A DNA stretch of 59,207 nt, taken from assembly GCA_014859895.1 (NCBI GenBank), contig JACZKS010000162.1:1-59207 (forward strand), given 5' to 3'. The stretch comes from Rhodospirillales bacterium. GTDB taxonomy: Bacteria > Pseudomonadota > Alphaproteobacteria > Rhodospirillales > Shumkoniaceae. Shown one piece after another: positions 28,998 through 38,198 of the stretch. The notes beneath the pieces are model-generated. The model made no database searches, had not been told where the DNA came from, and saw nothing but the letters and a program-made list of their open reading frames with translations. Position 1 is the stretch's first letter, and each line of letters begins with the position of its first letter. The position numbers and the translations under genes were made by a program.

Positions 28998-29208
28998 GCA
29001 GGGAAAGCCCGCGGGGCGTTGCCTTGACGACGGCGCCAAGGTCGGTTTCATGCTGGCAACTCACCAAGCCCTGATCGACGGCGTCTTCCCAGATGGGAAG
29101 GCGTGGGCAGGAGGTGCGCCAGGCGTCCATCACCTCGGCATAAGGGCGCGGCTGAGCAGCCAGCCATTCGACAAGATCCAGGACTAGAGCGTTGGTATCG
29201 GTGGGCAT
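28930..29208 (-). CDS. Small conserved hypothetical protein (92 aa)
   Basis: 92 residues with ALVLDLVEWLAAQPRPYAEV and MDAWRTSCPRLPIWEDAVDQ, a pattern I recall from short alphaproteobacterial hypothetical proteins; the predicted shape is a compact winged-helix-like domain. GGGAGAG precedes ATG 29208. Its last 22 codons overlap the end of the second ChaC gene on the other strand. Function unknown. Confidence 0.7.
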   Translation of the reverse strand: MPTDTNALVLDLVEWLAAQPRPYAEVMDAWRTSCPRLPIWEDAVDQGLVSCQHETDLGAVVKATPRGLSLLRREGRLPSRWRVSTAGATAPS

Positions 29209-29482
29209 GGCGCTCTCCCTCGTTGGTTCCGGTATATTCTAGCATAATTCCAAGTTGCGAAAAGATCCAGCGACCGTGTGACGTTCGGCGCGGCCTTGCG
29301 AAGCGATCCGCCCTGCCGTATAAGGACCGCCGGTCGGCAGTTCACCCAGGCGTTGCCGCCCCGCGAGGGGAGCTAAACCTGCCAAATTCCTTCATCGACC
29401 GACACCTTATCCCGTGCCGAGTCGGAAAGACGGCAACCCCCGACATTTTTCCTCCGGATCGGCACGTTTGTGAGGATAAGCG

Positions 29483-30031
29483 ATGTCCAGAACCCTTCTG
29501 CCTTTCCATTCCGATGATATTTCGGCCCTCGCGCGCTCGTTGAATGGGCAGCTCGCCAAGTGCGGGCACCTGCCCGGCCATGTCGAACTGCTGAACATGC
29601 TGGCGCGGGCGGCCGGCTGTCGGAATTTCCAGCATTTCCGGGCCCAGAACGCCGCCCGCGAACGGCTCGATACTCCCCCACCGCCACCTCCCGCCCCCAT
29701 CGACTACGCTCGCGTCCAGCGGGTCTTGCGTCATTTCGACGCCGACGGCCTGCTCCTTCGCTGGCCCGGTAAGTTCAGCGAACGCGAACCCTGCCTGTGG
29801 GTGCTGTGGTCGAGGCTGCCGGCGCGCCAGACGTTCAACGAGGCCGAAATCAGCCGGTTGCTCCAGGCCCACCACCGCTTCGGCGACCACGCCCTGCTGC
29901 GCCGCGAACTCTGCGACCGCGGCCTGGTTACCCGGACCGCCGACGGGCGGGTGTACCAACGCATCGAACGTCAGCCCCCGGCCGCGGCCCTGGCCCTGAT
30001 CCACTATTTGGGCGACCGCCGAACCGGCTAG
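29483..30031 (+). CDS. DUF2087 domain-containing protein
   Basis: 182 residues. N-terminal part (about 1-60) is a helical segment with LPFHSDDISALARSLNGQLA and ARAAGCRNFQHFRAQ, then a poly-proline linker (PPPPPPAP) and a DUF2087 domain (about 75-175: LLLRWPGKFSEREPCLWVLW, FNEAEISRLLQAHHRFGDHA, LRRELCDRGLVTRT). DUF2087 is often attached to DNA-binding regulators and has a winged-helix look. The N-terminal segment resembles the Gcn5/toxin-linked leaders found in plasmid proteins, without certainty. It stands alone after a 274-base gap with no recognised signal. Confidence 0.75.
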   Translation: MSRTLLPFHSDDISALARSLNGQLAKCGHLPGHVELLNMLARAAGCRNFQHFRAQNAARERLDTPPPPPPAPIDYARVQRVLRHFDADGLLLRWPGKFSEREPCLWVLWSRLPARQTFNEAEISRLLQAHHRFGDHALLRRELCDRGLVTRTADGRVYQRIERQPPAAALALIHYLGDRRTG

Positions 30032-30060
30032 GCGGGATTGCCGTTTACCCCCGGCGCGAG

Positions 30061-30711
30061 CTAGCCGGGCCGCCTGGCGAGGACGATATGCGTGGCGGCC
30101 GCCGTAGCAACATGTTCGACACACCGGTAACCGAGGCTCGGAAGGGCGATGCCGGCGAAAAGGTGTTCCCCGGAGCCTAGAAGAACGGGGGAAATGGCGA
30201 TGTGCATCTCGTCGATGAGACCGGCTGTGAGATATTGCCGGATGGCGGCGACTCCGCCGCCCAGCCGGATGTCCCGATCCTTGGCGGCTTCGGCCGCCCG
30301 TTTCAGGGCAGCCTCGATGCCGTCGGTAACGAAGTGGAAAGTGGTGCCGCCGTCCATGGCGACGGATGCCCGCGGATGGTGTGTGAGCACGAAGACGGGG
30401 CAATGGTAGGGCGGACTGTCGCCCCACCATCCCTTCCACTTGTCGTCGGGCCAAGGGCCGCGAACCGGCCCAAACATGTTCCGGCCCAGTATCCACGCCC
30501 CGATGTTGGCGAATCCGCGGGCCGCGAAATCATCATCGACGCCGGCCGAACCGTCCTCCTGTCCAAGCATTTGCCGAAAGGTGCGGGTGGCAATAAGCCA
30601 TTCATGCAACGTCTTACCCCCGACGCCGAGCGGGTTGTCGAGATCCTGGCTAGGGCCTGCGCCGTAGCCGTCGACGGATATGGTGAATCCATGGACGCGA
30701 AGTTTAGGCAT
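30061..30711 (-). CDS. Dihydrofolate reductase/RibD-like family protein
   Basis: 216 residues with RVHGFTISVDGYGAGPSQDL, ANIGAWILGRNMFGPVRGPW, FVLTHHPRASVAMDGGTTFHFVTDG, IRLGGGVAAIRQYLTAGLIDEMH: the RibD C-terminal/DHFR-like fold that binds NADPH. Stand-alone members are common and mostly uncharacterised reductases; a role in folate or riboflavin synthesis is not implied. AAAGGA precedes ATG 30711. It follows the VOC-protein gene in the same direction (72 bases). Confidence 0.87.
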   Translation of the reverse strand: MPKLRVHGFTISVDGYGAGPSQDLDNPLGVGGKTLHEWLIATRTFRQMLGQEDGSAGVDDDFAARGFANIGAWILGRNMFGPVRGPWPDDKWKGWWGDSPPYHCPVFVLTHHPRASVAMDGGTTFHFVTDGIEAALKRAAEAAKDRDIRLGGGVAAIRQYLTAGLIDEMHIAISPVLLGSGEHLFAGIALPSLGYRCVEHVATAAATHIVLARRPG

Positions 30712-30783
30712 GGCCGGTCCTTTCAGTTTCCGGTTCCTCCTATCGGAGGGATATAGGGACCGGGCGGGAGGCTGGCACGTCTT

Positions 30784-31221
30784 CTAATCGGGCAGCCGTA
30801 CCGAGCCGTCGGCTAGCAGGGAGAAACCGGGATTCCAGGCGACTTCCCACAGGTGGCCATCGGGGTCGGCGAAATAGCCGACATAGCCACCCCAGTCGGT
30901 GTTCTTGGCCGGATTGACGACCCGGCCGCCGGCTTGGCCGGCCGCGACGATGACGGCATCGACGTCGTCCCTGGAGCGGGCGTTATAGGCCAGGGCGATG
31001 CGGCTCGAGGGAGCGTCCCCCGAGGCATCGGCGGGTAGTCCGGCGTCCGCCGCCAATGCCTCGCGGCCCCACAGGGCGACGATCATGCCACCGGCCTGGA
31101 AGAAGGCGACGTCGGCACCTTCGAAACGCGGCGAGGGCGTCCAGCCGAGCCGGCGGTAGAATTGGGTGGCCCGCGCCAAGTCAGCCACCCCCAGGGTAAT
31201 CAGACTGACGCGCTGTTCCAT
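30784..31221 (-). CDS. VOC-family (glyoxalase/bleomycin-resistance fold) protein
   Basis: 145 residues built of two beta-alpha-beta-beta-beta modules: MEQRVSLITLGVADLARATQ with FYRRLGWTP and, later, NTDWGGYVGYFADPDGHLWE. VOC proteins include metal-dependent isomerases, dioxygenases and binding proteins; the substrate is unknown. Same strand as nrdJ with a 38-base gap, so it may be cotranscribed. Confidence 0.87.
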   Translation of the reverse strand: MEQRVSLITLGVADLARATQFYRRLGWTPSPRFEGADVAFFQAGGMIVALWGREALAADAGLPADASGDAPSSRIALAYNARSRDDVDAVIVAAGQAGGRVVNPAKNTDWGGYVGYFADPDGHLWEVAWNPGFSLLADGSVRLPD

Positions 31222-31259
31222 GGCATCTCTTTCAGGGAGGGCGGCTCAGTGCGCCGGCC

Positions 31260-33641
31260 TCACCCGCACTTCGAATAGCCGCAGGAGGTGCAGGTGTCGC
31301 AGCCTTCCTGGCGGACCAGGCTGGCCTGGGCGCATTTCGGGCACTGGCGCAGCATCCCCGAGGCGCCGCCATGGCCGTCGCGGCCGTGGCCGGCCTCATG
31401 GTCATCGCCGCCCATCGCCGCGACCTGCGGCTGACGCCGGGCATCGCCCTCGTCCCGGGCCCCCGGCCGTTTGAGGAAGCCGATGGCGATCATGTGGCGC
31501 TCGATGACCTCGCCGATGGCGGCCAAGAGCGAGGGCACGTAGCGGCCGCCCATCCACTGGCCGCCGCGCGGGTCGAAAACCGCCTTCAGTTCCTCGACCA
31601 CGAACGACACGTCGCCGCCGCGCCGGAACACCGCCGAGATCATGCGGGTCAGCGCCACCGTCCAGGCGTAATGCTCCATGTTCTTCGAGTTGATGAACAC
31701 CTCGAAGGGGCGGCGCCGGCCGGTGTCGTCGAGCAGGTCGTTGAGCGTGATGTAGATGGCGTGGTCGCTTTCCGGCCACATCACCTTATAGGTGGCGCCG
31801 GGCAGGGCGTCGGGCCGATCGAGCGGCTTGAACAACTGGGCGATGGCACCTGCGTCGCCCATGTCCTTGGGTTTGGCGGCGGCGGTCGGCGCCTCCAGCG
31901 GCAACTCGGCCTGGTCGCCCTTGGCCGGGGATTCCTTGCCCTTGTCCTTCTTCACCTCGAGCACCGCGCCGGTCACGTCGTTCGGGCGATAGGTGGTGCA
32001 GCCTTTGCAGCCGAGGTCGTAAGCCTGCAGGTAGACGTCCTTGAACGCCTCGAAGGCGATGTCCTCGGGGCAGTTGATGGTCTTGGAGATCGAGCTGTCG
32101 ATGTATTTCTGCACGGCGGCCTGCATGACCAGATGGTCGCGCGGGCTCAAATGCTGCGAATCGACGAAAGCGTCCGTCAGCGGCGCGTTCTCGCCGAACA
32201 TCAGGTGGAACAGGCGATAGGCGTAGTCGCTGACCTCTTCCTCGCGCCGGTTGCCGTCGGGGTTGAGAACGTGGCGGCTGTACTTGAAGCTGAACACCGG
32301 CTCCAGCCCCGAGGACACGTTGTCGGCAAAGAGCGAGATGGTGCCGGTCGGCGCGATCGAGGTGACCAGCGCGTTGCGGATGCCGTGATCGGCAATTGCC
32401 GAGCGCACGTCTTCATCAAGTCCGCGCACGGTTTCGCCGGCCAGATACTTCTCGGCGTCGAACAGCGGGAAGGCGCCCTTCTCGCGGGCGAGGTCGGCCG
32501 AGGCCAGATAGGCGGCGCGCTGGATCGTCTTCATCCATTTTTCGGTCAGGGTTACCGCCTTGGCGCCGCCGTAGCGCGCCCCGCACATGATCAGCGCGTC
32601 GGCGAGCCCGGTGACACCGAGGCCGATGCGCCGCTTGGTCTTCGCCTCGTGGGCCTGTTCGGGCAGCGGGAAGCGCGACACCTCGATGACGTTGTCCATG
32701 GCCCGCACGGCGACGCGCACCAAAGAATCGAGCACCGCCTCGGGGATGGCCGCCTGCTCGGTGAACGGGGCCTCGACCAGGCGGGCCAAGTTGACCGAGC
32801 CCAGAAGGCAGGCGCCGTAAGGCGGCAGCGGTTGCTCTCCGCAAGGGTTGGTCGCCCGTATGGTCTCGCAGTAGGCGAGGTTGTTGAGGCGGTTGATGCG
32901 GTCGATGAAGATCACGCCGGGCTCGGCGTAGGCATAGGTCGCCCGCATGATCTTGTCCCACAGCTCGCGGGCCGGCAGGCTGCGATAGGTGGTGCCGTCG
33001 AACTTCAACTCCCACGCCGCGTCCTCGCGGACCGCCTGCATGAAGGCATCGGTGGCCAGGACCGACAGATTGAACATGCGCAAACGGCCGGGCTGGCGCT
33101 TGGCCTCGATGAAGGCCTCGATGTCGGGGTGATCGCAGCGCATCACCGCCATCATGGCGCCGCGACGCGAGCCGGCGCTCATGATGGTGCGGCACATGGC
33201 GTCCCACACATCCATGAAGGACAGCGGGCCCGAGGCGTCGGCGCCCACGCCCTTCACCGGCGCGCCCTTGGGCCGGATGGTCGAGAAGTCGTAGCCGATT
33301 CCGCCGCCCTGCTGCATGGTCAGAGCCGCTTCCTTGAGCGCATCGAAGATGCCGCCCATGTCGTCGGGCACGGTACCCATGACGAAGCAGTTGAACAGCG
33401 TGACGTGGCGCTCGGACCCGGCGCCCGAGACGATACGGCCGGCCGGCAGGAAACGGAATTCGCCCAGCGCCTCGAAAAAGCGGTCTTCCCAGACGGCCGG
33501 CTCCTTTTCGGGCGCGGCCAAGGCTTTGGCTACGCGGCGCCAAGTCTCCTCGATGGTCTTGTCCACAGGATGGCCGTCGGCGCTCTTCAAGCGATACTTC
33601 ATGTCCCAGATCTGCTGGGAGATGGGGGCTACCTGAGTCAT
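31260..33641 (-). CDS. nrdJ: Adenosylcobalamin-dependent (class II) ribonucleotide reductase
   Basis: 793 residues. Reduces ribonucleotides to deoxyribonucleotides using coenzyme B12, independent of oxygen. Visible features: FNCFVMGTVPDDMGG with the first redox cysteine, TMQQGGGIGYDFSTIRPKGA, ATNPCGEQPLPPYGACLLGS with the thiyl-radical Cys and Glu, the TSIAPTGTISLFADNVSSGL phosphate loop and a C-terminal zinc-ribbon-like tail with CPKC and CTSCGYSKCG that should regenerate the active site. Length is short of the 900-1200 seen in many alphaproteobacteria but the core is complete. It fits an organism living across oxygen levels and is matched by the PduO adenosyltransferase at 48275. Confidence 0.93.
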   Translation of the reverse strand: MTQVAPISQQIWDMKYRLKSADGHPVDKTIEETWRRVAKALAAPEKEPAVWEDRFFEALGEFRFLPAGRIVSGAGSERHVTLFNCFVMGTVPDDMGGIFDALKEAALTMQQGGGIGYDFSTIRPKGAPVKGVGADASGPLSFMDVWDAMCRTIMSAGSRRGAMMAVMRCDHPDIEAFIEAKRQPGRLRMFNLSVLATDAFMQAVREDAAWELKFDGTTYRSLPARELWDKIMRATYAYAEPGVIFIDRINRLNNLAYCETIRATNPCGEQPLPPYGACLLGSVNLARLVEAPFTEQAAIPEAVLDSLVRVAVRAMDNVIEVSRFPLPEQAHEAKTKRRIGLGVTGLADALIMCGARYGGAKAVTLTEKWMKTIQRAAYLASADLAREKGAFPLFDAEKYLAGETVRGLDEDVRSAIADHGIRNALVTSIAPTGTISLFADNVSSGLEPVFSFKYSRHVLNPDGNRREEEVSDYAYRLFHLMFGENAPLTDAFVDSQHLSPRDHLVMQAAVQKYIDSSISKTINCPEDIAFEAFKDVYLQAYDLGCKGCTTYRPNDVTGAVLEVKKDKGKESPAKGDQAELPLEAPTAAAKPKDMGDAGAIAQLFKPLDRPDALPGATYKVMWPESDHAIYITLNDLLDDTGRRRPFEVFINSKNMEHYAWTVALTRMISAVFRRGGDVSFVVEELKAVFDPRGGQWMGGRYVPSLLAAIGEVIERHMIAIGFLKRPGARDEGDARRQPQVAAMGGDDHEAGHGRDGHGGASGMLRQCPKCAQASLVRQEGCDTCTSCGYSKCG

Positions 33642-33673
33642 GGCGATTCTCGTTTCCGGCGGGGCCCGACATC

Positions 33674-33698
33674 GGCGGTCCGCTCCTGCGGGACCGCC
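33674..33698 (-). promoter_or_regulatory. Hairpin in the nrdJ leader
   Basis: An 8-bp perfect stem (GGCGGTCC / GGACCGCC) with a 9-base loop lies 33 bases before the nrdJ start. On the transcribed strand the loop reads CGCAGGAGC, presenting an AGGAG. There is no following U-run, so it is not a simple terminator. A regulatory role is possible but unproven; it does not resemble a cobalamin riboswitch. Confidence 0.4.
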
Positions 33699-33748
33699 CC
33701 GGCGTGCCGAAGGCTTAACTCTAGAAATTTAAAGGCTTTTCATTGGGA

Positions 33749-33777
33749 AATGTAGGGGCGACGCGGCCGTTCGTCAA
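33749..33777 (-). promoter_or_regulatory. Putative nrdJ promoter
   Basis: On the minus strand TTGACG (33777-33772) and TACATT (33754-33749) are separated by 17 bases, a good sigma-70 pattern. It predicts a leader of about 100 bases that includes the 33674-33698 hairpin. No NrdR box pair was recognised. Confidence 0.5.
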
Positions 33778-33920
33778 GCCAATGTTCCTGTTACGTTTCC
33801 CCAAAGCTGTCCCCAGAGCGGCCCACCCGCAAGATGGCGGAACCAAAGGATCGGACACCGTTTACCCCCGCAGTTCACAGCCCGGCGGGCAATTCTTTCC
33901 ACCGGTCTGTCCACAGACCG

Positions 33921-34643
33921 TCAGGCGGCCTGCCGGGCTTCGCGGATGAGCCGGTCTGCCGCCGTCTCGAGACGCCTTTCGAGTTCGCCGATGAAGGCCT
34001 TGCGATCGAGGCCGGGCGGGATCGCCGGCAGGAATTCGAGAACGATGGTGCCCGGCCGCTTCTGGAAACTGCGCCGGCCCCAGAACACGCCGGAATTGAG
34101 CGCGACCGGCACCACGGGGACCGATGTCTGGGCATAGAGCGCGGCCACCCCCGGATGGAACGGGTGTTTTTCGCCGGGCGCCACGCGGGTGCCCTCGGGG
34201 AAGATGACGACGTGGCGCCCCTTGGCGAGCGCGTCCCGGCTGGCCCGCACCATCCGCTTGAGCGCCCCGGCCCCGCCCGCGCGGTCGACCGGGATGTGGC
34301 CGCAACGGGTGGCGCACCATCCCCACAGGGGAATCGACAGCAACTCCTTCTTGATGACGTAAACCGGGCGGGGAAACAACCACAGGAACGCCATGGTGTC
34401 CCATGCCGATTGGTGCTTGCTGGCCAGAATCGCCGGACCGTCCGGCAGGTGCTCCCGGCCGCGGATCTCGTAATCGAGGCCGACGATAAGCTTGAGGCCC
34501 CGCCTCGCCACGTGGGTCCAGCCGGTGATGGCGCGTTCCATGAACCGCTCTGGCAGCGGCAACAGCAGCACGGCGCCGAACAGAAAGACGGTCAGGCTGC
34601 CGAACAGGAAGACGTTGAACAGGATCGAACGGAAGGCAGTCAT
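33921..34643 (-). CDS. plsC: 1-acyl-sn-glycerol-3-phosphate acyltransferase
   Basis: 240 residues from ATG 34643. N-terminal membrane helix (about 8-30), the HX4D motif KHQSAWDTMAFL, the FPEGTR motif (VVIFPEGTRVAPGEKH) and VPVVPVALNSG, all diagnostic of PlsC acyltransferases that form phosphatidic acid from lysophosphatidic acid at the inner membrane. The start overlaps the ydcF stop (ATGA). Last gene of the ftsE-ftsX-ydcF-plsC set. Confidence 0.92.
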   Translation of the reverse strand: MTAFRSILFNVFLFGSLTVFLFGAVLLLPLPERFMERAITGWTHVARRGLKLIVGLDYEIRGREHLPDGPAILASKHQSAWDTMAFLWLFPRPVYVIKKELLSIPLWGWCATRCGHIPVDRAGGAGALKRMVRASRDALAKGRHVVIFPEGTRVAPGEKHPFHPGVAALYAQTSVPVVPVALNSGVFWGRRSFQKRPGTIVLEFLPAIPPGLDRKAFIGELERRLETAADRLIREARQAA

Positions 34644-35275
34644 GAGGGCTCTTCGCTGGAGCGCCATTCGAAAAACTGGCGGGCGCGGACAAGGAGGTAC
34701 TTAGTGTATTCGCGGGCGATCAGCGCGGCGGTTCCCGGCCATGCCCACCATTCCCGCTGCTTGACGTTGTCGGAAAACACCGGATGGGGCACCACCGTCA
34801 CGTTTGGCAGCGCGTGGTGAAATTCCAGGAGGCTGCGCGGCATGTGGTAGCTGGCGGTGACCAGTCGGATGGAACGGATGCCGAAATAGCGTGCCCACGC
34901 CGCCGTTTCCTCGGCGTTGCCGACCGTGTTGGTGGCGTCGCCGATGCCGATGCGGCTTTCGGGCACGGCCGACGAACTGCGGGCGGTCTCCAGCAGGGTC
35001 TTGACGTCGACGCCGCGATAGACGCCGGAGACGAACAGCCGGCTGGCAAGGTTCCTCGACAGCAGGGCCAGGGCCTCGTCCAGCCGGCCCTGACCGCCGG
35101 TCAGCACCACAATGGCGTCGGTCGGCGTCGTGCTGTCCTCGACGACGTTGGGGATTTGCTCGACGAACCACAGCAGACCGCCGCTCCAGCCGCCGATCAG
35201 CAGCGTCAGGACGAGGGCGAGTGGCGCCGCCACCCGCCGGATCTTTCGGTGATGACGCGGGCCGGGCGCGGTCAC
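34640..35275 (-). CDS. YdcF/DUF218 family membrane protein
   Basis: 211 residues from GTG 35275 (GGGAGGGCACC upstream). One N-terminal membrane helix (APLALVLTLLIGGWSGGLLW) and a DUF218 domain with DAIVVLTGGQGRLDEALALL, NLASRLFVSGVYRG, DATNTVGNAEETAAWARYFG and VTASYHMPRSLLEF. YdcF-type proteins such as SanA/ElyC act in envelope and peptidoglycan homeostasis. It sits 65 bases after ftsX and is coupled to plsC. No ATG fits between ftsX and the domain, which supports the GTG. Confidence 0.86.
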   Translation of the reverse strand: MTAPGPRHHRKIRRVAAPLALVLTLLIGGWSGGLLWFVEQIPNVVEDSTTPTDAIVVLTGGQGRLDEALALLSRNLASRLFVSGVYRGVDVKTLLETARSSSAVPESRIGIGDATNTVGNAEETAAWARYFGIRSIRLVTASYHMPRSLLEFHHALPNVTVVPHPVFSDNVKQREWWAWPGTAALIAREYTKYLLVRARQFFEWRSSEEPS

Positions 35276-35340
35276 GGTGCCCTCCCAGCCGGCAGCGGGC
35301 GGTGACGGAACGGGAGAAGGAAACGGCGATACCGCATGGG

Positions 35341-36234
35341 TCAAAGCATCGCAGCCAGGGTCTTCATGACGGTGACGCGCGCGGTCAGCATGGCCACGGC
35401 GGAGGCGAGCAGGGGAATGGCCGCGATCATGCCCCACTGCAGCGGGCTGAGGGAGGCCCTTGGCAACAGTTCGGAGTCAATGTGGGCGGCCACGTAACCG
35501 ACGGCGAGCAGAGCGGGCAGCGCCAGGGAAAGGCCGATCAGGCCGCCGCGCAGCCCCAGGCTGAGGGCGCGCCAGGCGAACTGGCGGGCGACGTAGGCGT
35601 CCTGGGCGCCGATGAGGTGCAGCACCTCGATGACTTGGCGATGGACCGCCAGACTGGTTCGGGTTGCGTAGACGACGGTGCCGACGGTGGCCAGACCGAT
35701 ACAGGCCAGGATGGCCATCGCCACCCACTCGACGGCGCCCAGAAGGCGCAGCAGCCGGTCGAGCCAGATGCGGTGGTCATCCACCGAGGCGCCGGCAATC
35801 GCTTCGGCCAGGCGCTGACCCAGGGCTTGGGCGTCGACGGTGGTTCCCGCCTCGATCTCGACGTCGATCAGGCGGGGCAGCGGCAGGCCGGAGACCGCGC
35901 TGGCCCGCCCCAACCAGGGCTCCAGAAGACTGGCCAGGCGATCGTCGCTCAGCACGTTGGCACGGACGATGCCCGGCGTCGTGCGCAGGATCTTCAGCGC
36001 CTCCAGGACCCGCGGGTCCTCGGCCGGCGGCAAGATCCGTTCGCCTGTCGGCGGCGGGATCTGCACCGTCAAGGTGCGGGCAACCCCCGCGCTCCAGCGG
36101 CTTGCGGCATCCTGGAGTACGAACATGCCGGCCGTCGCCAGGACGGCGAGGAACACCATGAAGGCGATGATCCAAGGCAGAAAACGCCCGAGGACATCGG
36201 CATCGAGAGGCAGGTCTGTCCGGCGCGACAACAT
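35341..36234 (-). CDS. ftsX: Cell division ABC-type transporter permease FtsX
   Basis: 297 residues with a cytoplasmic N-terminus, membrane helices at about 20-42 ([20 protein letters not shown]), 168-190, 215-245 and 262-285, and a periplasmic loop after the first helix (about 45-165). This is the four-helix FtsX plan. With FtsE it controls peptidoglycan hydrolases during division. Its ATG directly follows the ftsE TAG. Confidence 0.9.
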   Translation of the reverse strand: MLSRRTDLPLDADVLGRFLPWIIAFMVFLAVLATAGMFVLQDAASRWSAGVARTLTVQIPPPTGERILPPAEDPRVLEALKILRTTPGIVRANVLSDDRLASLLEPWLGRASAVSGLPLPRLIDVEIEAGTTVDAQALGQRLAEAIAGASVDDHRIWLDRLLRLLGAVEWVAMAILACIGLATVGTVVYATRTSLAVHRQVIEVLHLIGAQDAYVARQFAWRALSLGLRGGLIGLSLALPALLAVGYVAAHIDSELLPRASLSPLQWGMIAAIPLLASAVAMLTARVTVMKTLAAML

Positions 36235-37023
36235 CTACGACAGGATTCCCAGGGTTCTCGGCGAAGGGGTGGGTTCGGCGCCGTGGCCGTCGCCCGCCGA
36301 CCCGCGGGATTTCAGGAATCCTTCCGGGCGATCGCTGACCAGCCGGCCCCCGTCCACGCGCAGGCAGGGATGGCCCAGGCGCTTGACCAGCGTTTCGTTG
36401 TGGGTGGCGATGACGATGGTGGTTCCCAGCTTGTTCAGTTCCTCGAACAGATGCATCAGGCGAAGCGCCATGCGGTCATCGACGTTGCCCGTCGGCTCGT
36501 CGGCCAGGAGGAGCTGGGGTTTGGTGATGACAGCGCGTGCGATGGCGACACGCTGCTGCTGGCCGCCCGAAAGAGTCGGCAGGCGGGCGTGGATGTGGTC
36601 CTTGAGCCCGACCCACGCCAGCAATTCCTCGACGTGCCGCTGAACGTCGCTTTCCCGCGTCCCGGCTACGCGCAATGGCAGGGCGACGTTGTCAAAAGCG
36701 GAAAGGTGGCTGAGCAGCCGGAATTCCTGAAACACGACGCCGATTCGGCGGCGCAGGGCCGGCAGCTCGTCGCGAGGCGTGACGGCGATGTCGCGGCCGA
36801 ACAGCGATATGAGGCCGCGCGTCGGCCTCAGCGCCAGGTACATCAGGCGCAGCAGCGACGATTTGCCGGCGCCGCTGGGCCCGACCAGGAAATGATAGGA
36901 GGCGGGGGTGAGCGCGATTGAGATGTCCTGGAGCACTTCCGGTCCGAGACCGTAGCGCAGCCCGACATTTTCAAACCTCACCACGCAATCGTTGACGTCA
37001 AAACCCACTACCGTCGCTCCCAT
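36235..37023 (-). CDS. ftsE: Cell division ATP-binding protein FtsE
   Basis: ABC ATPase with [11 protein letters not shown], Walker [19 protein letters not shown]-loop VVFQEFRLL, signature [14 protein letters not shown], Walker [13 protein letters not shown] and the H-loop IATHNETL, all characteristic of FtsE. A C-terminal tail of about 30 residues follows the domain. The start is uncertain: ATG 37023 (GGGGCATGCG before it) gives 262 residues, while in-frame ATGs at 37074 and 37104 would add 17 or 27; conserved sequence begins only about 16 residues after 37023. Partner of FtsX. Confidence 0.92.
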   Translation of the reverse strand: MGATVVGFDVNDCVVRFENVGLRYGLGPEVLQDISIALTPASYHFLVGPSGAGKSSLLRLMYLALRPTRGLISLFGRDIAVTPRDELPALRRRIGVVFQEFRLLSHLSAFDNVALPLRVAGTRESDVQRHVEELLAWVGLKDHIHARLPTLSGGQQQRVAIARAVITKPQLLLADEPTGNVDDRMALRLMHLFEELNKLGTTIVIATHNETLVKRLGHPCLRVDGGRLVSDRPEGFLKSRGSAGDGHGAEPTPSPRTLGILS

Positions 37024-37142
37024 CGCATGCCCCACAATGGCATGCTCGTTGGTCCCCCGTCCAGAATCGACCATCACGAGCCCCGCTTGCGTTGGATTTT
37101 CCAACCGCCTATAACGGCCAAAAGGCTAACTCCGGTCGCTTA

Positions 37143-38183
37143 ATGATTATCATCTGTCCGTCCTGCTCGACCCAATACTCGATCGGCCGCGAAATCCTTG
37201 GCGAGCGGGGGAAAACCGTCCGTTGTTCCCACTGCGGATACCAGTGGATGCAGGTCGCCGACACGGCGAGTGCGCCGTTGCGCCGGTTGGCTCGCGCCGC
37301 CTCGATGGCCGGCGCGGAAAGGCCGCAGCCTCAGGCCGAGGCGAGGGCCGCGATGGTGGCCGAAGCCCCGGAACGGCCGCAACCGGCTCCAGAGCCGGAA
37401 CCGCTGCCTGAACCCGAGCCTGAGCCTGAACCGGAGTTCGTGCCGGACCCTATGGAAGAGCCCGAGCTGGCTGTGGCCGCGGCGCCGGTCGAGCCGGCCG
37501 GCGAGGCGCCGGAGGAAGCCCCTCTCAGCGATGAGGACATCGAGCGGATTCTGAACGCCAATCCCGAGCCTGAACCCGAGGTTGTTCAGTCGCTGGTCGA
37601 TGGCGAGCAAGAAGAACAGGAACCCATCAATCCCGAGGATATCCCCGATCCCGAGCCGATTCCCGAGGTGTTCACCGCCACCGACAGGATGGATGCCGAC
37701 GAGCCGGACAGCGGGCACAAGGGACTATGGGTCGCCTTGATCGCGTTTGTTGTGCTGGTGGTCCTGGGGGCCGGTCTTTACATCTGGCGGATGAACGTAA
37801 TGGCGCTGTGGCCGATATCCGAACCGCTTTACGCGATGGTGGGGATCGAGAAGCTTGGCGCCGGCCTGCAACTGGTGGATCTGCGCAACGAGTGGGCCAA
37901 CGAGGCCGATCTGAACGACCTTGTTGTCCACGGAGTCATCGCCAACAACTCGGACCGGGAGCGTTCCGTGCCGATGCTGCGGATCGAGTTGAGGGACGAG
38001 CGCAATGAGATCGTGCAGGTCTACGTTTACCCGCCTGAGAAGACCAGTCTGGCATCCGGCGAGAAGTTGACCTTCAAGGCCCACGTCGGCGAGGTGTTAA
38101 AGACGGCTAGGCGCACCCATGTGCTGTGGACCGACGAACTGCCGCCCGACACCGGGAAGGGGCCCGACACGCCCGCCGGTTGA
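37143..38183 (+). CDS. MJ0042 zinc-ribbon and DUF3426 membrane protein
   Basis: 346 residues from ATG 37143. An MJ0042-type zinc finger at the start (IICPSCSTQY ... VRCSHCGYQW), a long acidic proline/glutamate spacer (about 85-185, repeats of PEPEPEP), one membrane helix (about 208-230, LWVALIAFVVLVVLGAGLYI) and a DUF3426 domain outside (about 240-335, VVHGVIANNSDRERSVPMLR). This architecture is common in alpha- and other proteobacteria, function unknown. It diverges from ftsE with a short shared promoter region. Confidence 0.88.
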   Translation: MIIICPSCSTQYSIGREILGERGKTVRCSHCGYQWMQVADTASAPLRRLARAASMAGAERPQPQAEARAAMVAEAPERPQPAPEPEPLPEPEPEPEPEFVPDPMEEPELAVAAAPVEPAGEAPEEAPLSDEDIERILNANPEPEPEVVQSLVDGEQEEQEPINPEDIPDPEPIPEVFTATDRMDADEPDSGHKGLWVALIAFVVLVVLGAGLYIWRMNVMALWPISEPLYAMVGIEKLGAGLQLVDLRNEWANEADLNDLVVHGVIANNSDRERSVPMLRIELRDERNEIVQVYVYPPEKTSLASGEKLTFKAHVGEVLKTARRTHVLWTDELPPDTGKGPDTPAG

Positions 38184-38198
38184 CCGCCCGGCGACGGT

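Noticed and set aside
33642-33920. Cobalamin riboswitch upstream of nrdJ
   Set aside because: No B12-box (GCCACUG-like) or the long multi-helix arrangement is present; only a short hairpin is seen.
37380-37480. Tandem repeat region (CCGGAGCCTGAA-like units)
   Set aside because: These codons encode the Pro-Glu spacer of the MJ0042 protein and reflect its composition, not a separate repeat element.
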